From Daphnia carinata (Eukaryota; Arthropoda; Branchiopoda; Diplostraca; Daphniidae): DNA of 64,000 bases. Below, one piece after another: positions 21,330 to 32,251 of this stretch (its first letter is position 1; each line of letters opens with the position of its first letter). A program made the position numbers and the translations under genes. Under the pieces are notes generated by a model. It ran no database searches and had not been told where the DNA came from. It was given only the letters and a program-made list of their open reading frames with translations. The DNA is taken from contig NC_081335.1 of assembly GCF_022539665.2 (NCBI RefSeq), positions 6,572,001-6,636,000 of the forward strand, given 5' to 3'.

Positions 21330-22145
21330 GCGACACCAAAGTCCCCCCCCCAAGCAAGTGATGTCACACCCCCCAAGCCAGACAGCAAGTGACGTCAAGA
21401 GACAGACCAGACTGCCGCTAGCTGAACGGAGGTGAGACGGAAGAGGGGATGGATCCCTTTTTTGTTTCGCGTGGCGCGCTTTGGTGTTCTTCTCCTTTTC
21501 GTCGTATGTCAACTTATCGATCAGCGCATTCGTTTTTTAGTCCTTGGACAGTAAATACTTTTCTATCTCGTGTCTTTTCGACCACTTCGAAAAAACGTAG
21601 TTGTCCCTATTTCGTCCTTTCTTCGATTTTCGTCGATAGCTCTCTGGCCGCCATTCACAGCGTGCCCTCGTGCCTTCTTCATCTTGTTCTCAAATCTCGG
21701 TTTGTCTCGTTTTGTGTGTATCTCTTGACTGTTAAACGAGCCGTCCACCCGTTTACCATCGTCACAGACTTGTGTTTCGTGTGTTACGTTTCGTGGGCTG
21801 GCAACCCATACAATCGGAGAAGAAAATAAACTACGTTTAAAACATTATTGAATTCCTACATTCGTGTCTTTGGCTCATTTTGGTGCATCGACCGGAAAAT
21901 ATTCCCATTTCACATTCGATCAACGTGACACGTGTAGTGCAACATTCCTGTAAAGTCCCGCGTGGCAATCGTATCCGTGAATTTCGTGTTGACTGAAATT
22001 TTGCGCTCAGTGTTTCGCCAAAGACTAGTCGTATTGGCTTTTATCCCGACGTTTTGTACTACGCGCAGTGTACCAAACCACCATGTTTACCTTGAGCCTC
22101 GGGCTGTCGCGTGGTTTTTGTAAACCGTTATCCTCTAATTTTGAC
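21302..22145 (+). repeat. BEL1 3' LTR
   Basis: It aligns with 6483-7332, including TGACGTCA at 21390-21397 and the region around the AATAAA. It ends at TCTAATTTTGAC(A), where it abuts a fragment homologous to 33888 onwards with no visible target repeat. It may therefore be truncated at this side. Confidence 0.8.
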
Positions 22146-22146
22146 A

Positions 22147-22378
22147 ACCAAATGTTTTTGTGATACTTCAAAACGCACGAGTTTTACTGTTATGGAAGGA
22201 TCTCGTAAAACGCTCCTGAGTATATCACCAACAATTTCTTGAATTGCAAATATTGGCATATTCCTCCACAATATTTCAGCCTCTTGTGGCCTTCCTCAGT
22301 ACTTCTCAACGGTATGATTGATGCGCTGGGGAGGCTAAGAGCCTTTTAGGAGGTTTTCAGGAAGGAGATGCGCCGTGT
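22147..22378 (-). pseudogene. Fragment of a repeated coding segment (copy of 33888-35083)
   Basis: It matches 33888-34046 joined to 35003-35083 in the same orientation. On the minus strand the encoded peptide contains LWRNMPIFAIQEIVGDILRS and SVLRDPSITVKLVRFEVSQ, interrupted by a stop. It provides the uninterrupted version of the site occupied by the MITE at 34047. Similarity breaks at GCCGTGTG, three bases before the terminal repeat at 22382. The family is not recognised. Confidence 0.5.
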
Positions 22379-22381
22379 GGG

Positions 22382-22752
22382 ATCTGACAATAAATATGCA
22401 GTTTTAACGGTTTCTAGACTCATTTTTATAAGACGACATTATTACTAGTTCTAAAAGGGTTTCTCGGACTCATTTTCAACATTTTCTTCGGTTCGATTGC
22501 AGTAACATGGTACCGTTTAAATACGGTTTATGAAAGACAAAGGAAACGCGTACACATTCCGTTTGCAATGTAATTATGTACTAGAACCAAATCAGTATAA
22601 AAATCAGTTTATGTACCCAGTTTCAGTAAACGTTATATTAAATAGTGAAATACAAAATGAGTTTTTTGCAAGGAAACATTATTTTAATCGAAATTTCCAC
22701 GTGCCTGTGAAATGCTTAGCGAAAAAGGTTCAAACAAAGAATAACAACTGTG
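22382..22752 (+). repeat. Left terminal inverted repeat of the two-gene transposon
   Basis: It pairs with 36372-36741. Shared landmarks are TTTAACGGTTTCTAGACT, CCGTTTAAATACGGTTTATG (also locally palindromic), ATTAAATAGTGAAA and CGAAAAAGGTT. Divergence between the two is moderate, with small indels. Confidence 0.7.
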
Positions 22753-23252
22753 GGAACTTCTCGATCTCCTGATCAGTGGAGTCATATTTCACAACTACAT
22801 CGCCATTGATCCTTTCTCATGAGTTAATAGTTTTATTAGTTCTCAATCTTTTCTCAGCATGAGAGGCATCTTGTAATGTTGACATCGTCATTTGCCCCTT
22901 TCTAGTCATCGTCTATCTCTTTCGGAATCTGACAATTGTACTGGTGTAGTACCGGTGTCCAATGCTTTTAGATCCATTTCGCTTTCAAGTAAGCATCTAT
23001 TTAGATAAAATTAGTTAATAATATTTAACCAATAAAACATCAGGCCTAAACATCAACTATGTACGGAATGGATACTTATTTCAGTGTTCACCATAATGAT
23101 GTAGTTTGCTTTAGAAGAAAGTGTAATTTTAGAAGAAAAAGTTACGATACATATATCAGCTTTGATATGAAGAAAATAAAATTTCACATTTTTTGCATTT
23201 GTGTAATTTTATTTAGTATTTTTGAACAATTTAAGTATTTTTTTTAATAACT

Positions 23253-26075
23253 TAAATGTTCCAGATATTATTAACCTTAAAAACAATTGGTATTTGTCTC
23301 CCCATTTCCATAATATATATTGATAATGCTATGGTTTTTTTGTAATACAACTCAATATACTGATAGAAAAATTAATTTTAACGAAGGTCTTTCTGGTATG
23401 TTACGGTGCTGTAACTTCTACAAATAACCACATGTTTATATTTATAACTATGATAAAGGGAAACGAAAACAGGCTACAAGACGCAAAATAACCTAGGATG
23501 AAATTCGTTAGAAATTCAGTTTGTCGTGCTAAAATGCAAACATTAAAAATTAAAAAAAAATTAATACTAAAACGGTTTAGAAACGGATAATCCAGGCGCA
23601 ATGTTATCTTTAACAACGGTACGCAAAAAATAGCAGCCATACGCATTTAAAATGCAAATGAAAACAGTATAAACTTAGTATGTAAAACGAAAGAACGACA
23701 ACTAAAATAAATTACTGTTGTACGACATTAGAACTGTTTTTAAACGGATATTCCGTATAGATTTCAGTATCACATACTAATACCGAAATAAGACGGATTT
23801 CACTTACTAGGGCCCTAGATTGTTGTCCAAGATATCAGTATTCACGTTGGACCTTTACCGATGTCGTTCCCACCACCTCCGTTTATACCTTCATTAGTTA
23901 TTGGAGGAATTTTTGCATGGACAGATTTTTTTCTTGTTTTTTAGCTGCTGTATGATAAGATTTTAGTTTGGCCCCAACTCCACTGTTTATGGCTTTGTCA
24001 GTTGGACCAACCTGATATCATTACTTCCAATGCCTTCGTATAAAATCTAAGAAAGAAATAACTCATAATTGTGCAATAAAGAGCCTTACAAAAAAGGGCT
24101 TTGCATTATGTGTGGGGGAATTTAGGGCTTCGCCTTACTCCCCTTCATATTAGGGCATGGCTTCCCAGATAAACTAAAGGTTGCCAATTCACTCTGTTTA
24201 TAAAGTGCATGTAAGATCATATTGATCATTAAGTTTAAGTTATGACCAGTATTAGCAGTAGATCCATAGGCAACGGCATTTGAAATAGCTCTGACTGTGC
24301 TATAAGTTTACATATGCTTGTACTTCAACTCGACAACAATTATCTAACATTGGGCAATGCCTACAAGCACATACAAGCACATAAAGTAAGTAGGTTTACA
24401 AGAAGTGGTGCAATAATATTAGTTACCAGCGTGTGATGGAATTAGGACGCAATCACACTATCCACACCAGCAATTACCACCAAGGATAACAACACTGAGA
24501 TAGTCAAATATGAAATCAAGCAAGTAGGATGTAAAGCACAGGAGAACAATTAATACCTGAAACTTATGAACCTGACTAGCACGATTAAGAACAGTATACA
24601 TATATGTATCATCAGCGAAGGTAATGGACACTCTCGTTACCTCTTGTCAAACTATCTACTGCTCTAGGCTAAGCGGCTGGGTTGCCAAATCAAGGGAAAG
24701 TAACAAAGAAAATACCCAACAAAACAACCCTAGTAAGTGAAAAAAAAATCAAAGTGAAATCCGTCTTATTTAGGTATTGGTATTTGATACTGAAACCTAT
24801 ACGGAATGTAAACCATCTTCCCGTGTGGGAAGATGGAATTTACGGATTAAGACAATAAATGTAAATTGAACTCGAGGCGTTTTACCCACAATGACGTATG
24901 TGTTTATTGTAAGCTAAGACATAAGAATTAAAAAGGTAAGAGAACAAAAGATAAGAAGAAACATTCGGGAAAACAGTTAAAAGAAAGAACAATGGACAGG
25001 GGTCTTACCGTGAACTCACGAGTGAAAGAATGGAAGAAAACGACACTAGGCGAACTTGGATTTCAGCTTCCACACGAGCGATACACAACAAGAGTTCAGA
25101 TACGCAAAAATTGACAGTCAGAATCCGGAATAGCTCAGGACGAGAACGAGTTTTTACTTAAAGGTTTAAGTATAGAAACATTAACTAAGGCACAATACTA
25201 CTCGCTAAAGCAAGGAAGGTTGACTTAAGGCAACTACTTGGCAGGGCTGCAACTACTTGTCTGATTTCCGTCAACTGCTAGGTTTATCACGAAACTTTGC
25301 ATACTGCAAAAAGTGGCGTGATTGGGCGGAGCTTGTGCATTCACGTGGCAGCCAATTAAACGATGCCGTTCGATGTGGCGTGATGTTGAGGGCGTATCGT
25401 CTGCGTGAGTCAGCTGCAGGTGTTCATTTGGGTCAGCTGCACTGCGTATATGGTGTTGCAATTGTCATGTCCAGACTTGTGTTCACTACTGAAGCAAAAG
25501 CGAGAAAAAGTTAAAGTAATATATTCGGCTTCGTTACAGGAATATCCGTAAAAAAAAAAAGGTTCAAATGTCGTATACCAGTAATTTATTTTAGTTTTCG
25601 TTATTTCGTTTTACGTACTAAGTTTATGCTATTTTCATTTGCAGTTTTACTGCGTATGGTTGCAATTTTTTGCGTACTGTTGTTATAGCTAACATTGCGC
25701 CTGGATTTTCCGTTTCCAAAACGTTTTGGTCTTCAATTATTTTTGTTATGTTTAATGTTTTGCATGTCAGTACGGCATACTGAACTTCTAGCGAATTTCA
25801 TTCCAAGTGATTTTGCGTCTTGTAGCCTGTTTTCGTGAATCTTAATCGTTTTAATACATGTCCCCTAAACAAATGGTGAAGCAGGTAACATTATTTTTAG
25901 CAGTTACATCACCGTAACATACCAGAAAGACCTTCGTTAAAATGAATTTTTATATCTGCATATTACATTGTATTACAACCAAAAATGAGCGTTATCAGTA
26001 TAAAGAATGGAAAAGGGGGGACACAAACCAATTGTTTTTAGGATTTACAATATCTGGAACATTCAAATCGATTTC
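23253..26075. repeat. Second large palindrome, interrupted by a solo LTR
   Basis: The left arm (about 23253-23813) is complementary to the right arm (24728-24806 plus 25539-26075). Outer ends share AATGTTCCAGATATT; inner ends share CACTTACTAGGG. The spacer is about 0.9 kb (23814-24727) with no coding sequence that I recognise. The right arm begins just after the stop of the transposase gene at 26063. Each arm carries a promoter-like GTAACATACCAGAAAG block. Confidence 0.7.
24807..25538 (-). mobile_element. Solo LTR (732 bp) of the family at 427-1158
   Basis: It has the same length and the same TGTAACGAAG...TTTACA ends as 427-1158, but on the minus strand. It is flanked by GGAA on both sides (24803-24806 and 25539-25542). 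The other arm of the palindrome (near 23738) reads straight through as CGGATATTCCG, confirming a 4-bp duplication. No internal element sequence is present, so it arose by LTR-LTR recombination. Confidence 0.9.
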
Positions 26076-29036
26076 ATCGTACCTAAACGGTATGCGTACA
26101 TTTTTCCTTGCAGCCCATTCACATTCCATTCACTCACATCAGTCTTTATCCTACGTACAATGTGAACGTTTAATTTGGACGAGGGAAAATAGTCATCATA
26201 AGCATTTTCGACACACGAAAATTTAAAACCAATTAATAAAAATTGATTGCTTTGCTCCGGTTTTCCCAATATGTCCGTACACACAATAATGGATCGTTCT
26301 TTAATAAGCACACATTATTTGGAAACTGGTTTGTTATTGTAAATTTTGGAAATATAATTTCTTTTTACCACGGCTGGTTTCTATAAAGTTAAGGGCAATG
26401 TTTTTTTCGCTGTTGGCTAAATTATGTTTCTCTGCTTCCCTTACAAGTTCATCAAATTCTGTTAAAATAATACCATCCGCATTGGTAGGTAGGGGAGGTA
26501 GGGCGCAATTGGAACGCGCGGCAATTGCAACAAAAATTCTACCACTCTAAGTATGTAAGAGATTTAGTTTCAAAAATTTGAGCTAACTCGAATTAGGGCT
26601 GTACATTTTTAGAAAAAATTGGAGGCTTTAGACTCTAAAAATTTTTGAGTTATCCCAGAAAGCTGTTTTTTGACTGTCCACTTGTAGTTTTTGTCCAGAC
26701 AATTTTTTCGTTTTCACACATAAAATGATGGAGGAAATCATTAAAAAAGGTCTTGAATCATTCGTCGTTCATTAAGCTATTAATTGACAACATTAGTTTT
26801 TTCCTAGCTAAATTTTATCCCCTATAAACATTAAAACTCCGTGATGACCCATGCTAGAGGCAATTGGAACACCTTGTACCAATTGCGACCCTTCCGTATG
26901 CGCGTATCCCTTACTGTTTGCTATTGCTATAGCCCATGCTATAGCATAGCCCGTGCTATAGCAAAGTAAATAATGCACATCAACACATATCGTCTGCTGG
27001 GTAGCTGACACTTATAGTCTACCACAATGTTTGTGTTTTTATTTACAGCGTTGTTTAAAGAAATTAAATTTTAAAAATTAAATTACCGACATTAACAACA
27101 ATTATGATATAAGGCTGGACATGCCATATTCGATTATAAAAATTTGATCTTCATACTATTAATCGTTCTTTGGATTACTAACGGTGTTCTGAAGCTAATT
27201 CAGAAAACTACCAAAATTCATTAAATCATATTTAGTTACTACAGAAAGTTATAAAATATCTTAAAAAATAAAGACCAAAATTCTTTGTATTACTGTAAAA
27301 AAATCATCAAAATACGTATCCCAGATTCTGAGATATCGTCATTTTAGTTTTTTCATAAAACCGGGAACTCTCTTATGGGAAAACCCACGTTTCAATTGCC
27401 CAGACGCCCTGTTTCAATTGCCGAGTAGAATTGGCAATTGAAACATCTTGGGGTACCTCCAGTTTTTTATACATAGCAGATGTTCATCTTTGTCGAACCC
27501 ATCCAAAAAAAATACTGTTATGTAGCTGACATAACTGGCTACAAATCTATATATTTTTTTAGTTTACGTGGACGATTTTTGTAACCGTACGGAACAAAAA
27601 TATGTTTTGTGTTCCAACCACGCCCTACCTCCCCTACAATGAATTTACTTCTTTCAATTACGCGGTCTACCATTTGCTTGATTGGTAAGTATCCGGATCG
27701 CAAAATGTCACGGAATACACGATTGAAATTTTCAAAAGCAAAAGCAGATAGGCATTCAACTCCACAACTGTAATTTTGAGTATCTTCTGGAATGTGAATT
27801 GTTTCGTGTGTTGAAAATCTAACAGGAAAATTAAATTTTTTGTGGTGATCTGTTGCATATTTGTTGAAAATAGTGGATGCCATGACAATACCTTCTTGTG
27901 GGACAGGGTTTGGATTGTAACCACCAAGCAACATTCCTTTTTGCAAAAGCATTGCGTGATCAAAGAAGTTCTCCTTTAATATTCCAAGAAAAAACGGGAA
28001 ACAGCAAATAATACAATATTTGTCTTAATTCGTGGTGTTTATATTTTGAAACGCTGCCAGTGAATGACCGAACAAAACGGTCAAAATCTAAGGGTTTGCA
28101 AGATTTGAAAATTAAAAGCCCTGAATCGATTCGAACTAATAGCGATGCACTCAACTTTCCCTCATTCGATACGTGAACCATACCTTCAAGAAGGCGCAAA
28201 AAACTTCCAGCCAGCAAGGTGTGCATGCTATCAATAACGAAACCAGTTACCATTGGGAAATCAATTTCAAGAAACGGACTAACATCAGCGATGTTTGGAA
28301 TATGGTCGTCTTCGCAATCACTGTTTACGTGATATGTTAAAAAATCTTCATCATACCGTAATGGGGCATTAACTTTTCTCATCTGAATAGTTACCAAATT
28401 GTTTCTTTTTTTTCTCTTTCTTATGTTCTTGCCCTTTCTTCCATTGTTTAACTTTTTCTTCTGATGCTTCAATCTACAGCCCTTTTGAACAAACCTTTCA
28501 CACGCATAATATCCAAAGTGCCCTTTTATTCGCTTCAAGTACGAGCGCATTGGCCCATCAGTTCGGACACATCGAAGTTCAACTGTAAACTGCCTTCCGG
28601 CAGTTTCTTTTTCATTTTGATTGTTGGGATGTAAGCGTTTCAATTCTGAAATAGTTTTTCGAAGAAATAGCCGAATGTTGGGTTTTGTTCTACCGTGATA
28701 CATGCCAACCACAAACGGTTTAGAATTCAACAAGATTTTCACAACAGCATTAGGGGAACTTGTTTTTGCAACTGAATGTATCATGAAAAAAATCGGGATA
28801 AATTGTACTATTTCAGTGTTGTTAGCCAATTTTACTCTATCTATATTGGCGTCTACAACAAAGTGAGGGAGTTGGCAATAGGTTGGAGAAGTTTCATTAC
28901 CTTCTTTAGCAGTGTGATGAGAAAACTGAATATTATCTTCGTTCGAATACATCTGTTGATCACCAATAGCATTTAGTTTTTCTTTTCGCTGTGAGAACTT
29001 ATCCACAGCATCCTTCGAGCGTTTATTTAAGTCCAT
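26063..29036 (-). pseudogene. Transposase-like protein (DxMH family), interrupted by a MITE
   Basis: The frame 29036-27960 carries the order typical of a widespread invertebrate transposase-like family related to Transposase_21/CACTA proteins: PFVVGMYHGRTKPN, then IKGHFGYYACERFVQKG (Cys-rich), then VTGFVIDSMHTLLAG (the conserved DxMH). A one-base shift near 27960 leads to 27952-27539 with LSAFAFENFNRVFRDILRSG. A TA-flanked MITE (26492-27634) then interrupts the gene. The sequence resumes below 26490 (ILTEFDELVREAEKHN), and after another frameshift the C-terminal domain (VSEWNVNGLQGKMYAYRLG) ends at 26063. The superfamily assignment is from motif memory, not a search. This copy is dead. Confidence 0.7.
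26492..27634. mobile_element. TA-flanked MITE, family A copy 1
   Basis: Terminal repeats GGGGAGGTAGGGCG...CGCCCTACCTCCCC, flanked by TA (26490-26491 and 27635-27636). It is non-coding apart from accidental frames and sits inside the transposase coding region. Family A relatives are at 46126-46916 and 58519. Confidence 0.8.
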
Positions 29037-29136
29037 CGTTTCAATCTAAAACGAATATTTTATAACAAAAATTAGTTTTAATATAAATTTAAATCTGTAT
29101 ATGTAAGAAATGTGAAAACCTTTGACTTAATGCACG

Positions 29137-30452
29137 TTGGTAACATGCTTGGGTCTTTTTTATAAATGGAGAGGAATTGAAGTAGGTCGGAATACCTATG
29201 GTATACGCCAAGTGAATCTCCAGCTATACCCGCCTCGATACCCAAATGCACATATTTCCCACCACAATCAGGAACACCTCTGGTTTATACAAGGAAGAAT
29301 GTTTTTCTGTCTTGTCTAATGATGGTTGATCTTGACGACATGTCATTTGTTGCTGCTGTGATGTAGCATTATTGGAAATCTCGTTATCAGCAACACTTAC
29401 AAGATGTTCTGCTGACGCGATTGCTGATTCAGCGATGAATTTTGTGTGTGTCGTGTCTCTTTCACTTTCTAGGGGATAATCATCACTTATGCAGTAACTG
29501 ACAAAATGTTTTGTCATAACCAAAAAAACGTGGCGCAAGGGGCCGGCAAACTTGAATAATTTGCCTCGGGATTGAAATGTTTCAATAGTTTCAGTAGCAA
29601 GGCTACGTGCGCCTGTTCGCAACCAGTAGAACACGCCTAATGCTGCAATATTACTTTTAAAGTAATTGAAGCCTTATGACATTTGCTTACAATAGAATGA
29701 AAAGTGGCGTATTCATCAACAGACACATCACCAACATTTTCTTCTTCTGATGTATACTCGCCAACAGAAGAAGTATTGTGGTCACTTGCAACATTCATAT
29801 AATATGGAGTGTCACCCGAAGTACAGCTCTCCTACGACAAGAGAAAGTATGGAAAGAATAAACTACTGGATTTATAATGCAAATATTACCATTGTAACAA
29901 CAAATAATTCATCATTTTTTCTTACTACTTGTTGTTCTTGTAAATTTGAGTTGAATTTTTGAAGATGATGTATGTCAAAGCTATTTCAATGGCTGCATTT
30001 TGGTTTATATATGAATTGCATATCTCATTCGATAGATTACTATTTGACACTAGATGTCCAGATTCATTAACAATTGTAGTAGGACCGGAGTGCACATTAT
30101 TAACAACAAAATAGCACATTATATGCTTTTTTCTTATTCGTGCCTGTTAACAAAAATATGTTTAATGTATTTATACCTTATGAACTACATTGGTGTTGGG
30201 CAAAGCCTGACCGGTAATGTGAGGTATTCCTAAACTACGCAATACAATACGGCACTTGTGATCGTAAACAATATGTGATGCATCCGGAATGCCTTCAGTT
30301 TTCCATCGCTTTAGAATAGCAAGTGCATGGTTTTCCACTTTTCTTTTGCGTTTCACAGATACTGAATAATCACTCTTTCTAAGTTTGGATCCACCAGCCA
30401 CTAAAATTCTATTCACAACGTCAGGTTGTAGCTCTACATTGAATTCATTCAT
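29137..30452 (-). CDS. Probable upstream exons of the transposase-like gene
   Basis: Three open segments on the minus strand precede the recognised transposase: 30452-30171 (a basic 93-residue piece starting at an ATG, with VKRKRKVENHALAILKRW), about 30119-29925 and 29634-29224 (Gln-rich middle, QQQQ). None shows a domain that I recognise and I could not fix the splice sites: the most obvious GT-AG pair (30176 to 30144) would give a 33-base intron, which is too short. The assignment rests on strand, order and lack of any other element here. They could also be a separate small gene. Confidence 0.3.
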
Positions 30453-31053
30453 TTTGTTGTTTAAAATTGATTATTTTTTGTATTCTGCTAGTACATTTAA
30501 TGTTACAAAAAAAGCTTTCATAACCGTTGCCATGATTGTATATGAATACCAATAAACAGAAATTCGAAAAAAATTATATATAAAAAATATTAAATTTCAT
30601 TTTGCCATATTAACGCCAATATGTGTAGCGTTACTTTTGCTTCTAAAGTCACACCTTATTTGAAAACAAACGATATAATTATAGTAAACACTGAAACAAT
30701 ATCTAATCGATACACAGGTTTTCCACAGAATAGTTTCATAGTTTAGCGAGATGACACTAGGTCATTCCACCATAACATATCAACCTGTTTTCTGAATAGC
30801 TGAGAAATGCTGCTGTTGTAATGATTTAAACTTACTTGAGGATTAAGTAACTTGTACAAGTAACTATTAATAAGTTATAACCGAACACCCTGAAATATTA
30901 AAAACTGTCTTACATACATGGTAACGCTTGTGAATGTGTGACAATGACACAAAGAACATCTCATGTTATCCATCCTTACATTTTCGTAGCAAGCATTCTA
31001 AATTTCAATTAATATTTATCTGTTTTCTAGTGTTACATTTGACATTAGCAGCA
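30453..31053. promoter_or_regulatory. Putative divergent promoter region of the two-gene transposon
   Basis: About 600 AT-rich bases without a long open frame separate the ATG of the minus-strand gene (30452) from the first supported ATG of the plus-strand gene (31054). No TATA or initiator can be assigned with confidence. Confidence 0.35.
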
Positions 31054-31455
31054 ATGTCCAGTAAATTACCATCAAGGCCTCCATTACCAACAGGTCGCAA
31101 GAGAAAGCCAGGTGAAAGTTCAAATGCCAACGTTGAAAGAAACTCTCATGCAGCATTCCAAGTAACTTTAAGCAAACCATAGTTATCCTATTTCATTTTC
31201 TGTATTAATGATTTGTTTTTATAATTGTGTCAAAAGGTTGGACGTTTGCATAGCTTTTGGCTAGGGACTTACCAGCAAATTGGTAAAACGCAGGACCAAA
31301 GCGAACAAACCCATTCCACTATTCTAGAGAAGAAAAATTCAAACAATTTTTTGTTCACATTGGTTGCAACTAAAGAGCAAACTGAAGATTTCCAAAAGAT
31401 CACAGTTAATGGTTCCACCAACTTGGATTTCATTGGATGGAAAATATTTATTGTA

Positions 31456-32251
31456 GGGGAGACTGGGGGAGCCGGGACAGTGGGTGAAGTGGGACAGCTG
31501 GAAGAAAAATAGTAATTATTAATTTAAAATTTCAAAAAAATTATATGTTATAGGTATTTATGTTTTCTATTTAGGGTAAAAGTTTTAAGCGAATGTGCAA
31601 AAAAATACAAAAGTTATTTAGAAAATAAAAAAACGGTATTTTTTTCCTTAAATTTTTCGCCGCCATTTAGTGTTTTTCTTCGCAATACTACAAGTAGTTA
31701 AAATTTTATACATACAATCATTTTGTATATCCATATCTCTATCGTTTGCAAAAAACAATTTTATTTTAGGACCATTATTTTGGGGCGAAATTGTATTTTT
31801 ACCAATAGACTTTTTTTGGGGCTCGTTGGGACTGCTGAAATGGAACAGTAGTGGTTGGGGTTAAAGGCGGAGCTACGAAAATAGCGGTACACTAATTAGA
31901 AAAAAAATTACTTTTCTAACTAACTTTTCTAAAATAAAGAGTTCATTTTGTAGTATCCTGCTGATTTATTACAATCAGTTTAAATGTATTTTATAAGTAT
32001 AAACTGAGGCTGTCCCACATCACACACCCTTGTGTCCCAATTCACCCAACTCCACAGGCTCCTCCCTAAAATTTTTCAAAACTTTAAAATTCTGTGGACG
32101 GCACATAATTTCATCTAAAAATCTGAAAAAAATCATGGCGGTAAAGGAAGAAGCAGGAAATATATTGGCACAATCAAAAAGAAAATCGAGTAATTTGTGT
32201 CGAAGATATGGCCGAAAAACAAAACGTGTCCCAACACACCCCAGTCTCCCC
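31456..32251. mobile_element. TA-flanked MITE, family B copy 1 (796 bp)
   Basis: Ends GGGGAGACTGGGGG...CCCCAGTCTCCCC, flanked by TA (31454-31455, 32252-32253). It interrupts exon 2 of the second transposon gene; the coding frame runs into it. The relative at 44206-45207 carries about 200 extra internal bases. Confidence 0.8.

Larger units (their letters stand above)
6483..22145 (+). mobile_element. BEL1: decayed BEL/Pao LTR retrotransposon, interrupted by two insertions
   Basis: Two LTRs (6483-7332 and 21302-22145) flank gag, aspartic protease, reverse transcriptase, RNase H and integrase in BEL/Pao order on the plus strand. The internal region carries several frameshifts and in-frame stops. 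Removing BEL2 (11877-18943 plus one GGTGG) and the hAT-MITE (19917-20592 plus one 8-bp repeat) leaves about 7.9 kb, a normal size. I find no matching target duplication at the outer ends (ATGTT before, ACCAA after), so at least one end, probably the 3' LTR, is truncated or rearranged. Confidence 0.85.

Noticed and set aside
6478-22150. Target duplication of BEL1
   Set aside because: The bases next to the two outer LTR ends (ATGTT and ACCAA) do not match, so I do not claim one.
22530-22772. 80-codon plus-strand ORF in the left terminal repeat
   Set aside because: The matching right repeat does not keep the frame, and the sequence is explained as a terminal inverted repeat.
30144-30176. Perfect GT...AG pair between the 30452 ORF and the next minus-strand frame
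   Set aside because: It would give a 33-base intron, too short for spliceosomal removal in known arthropods.
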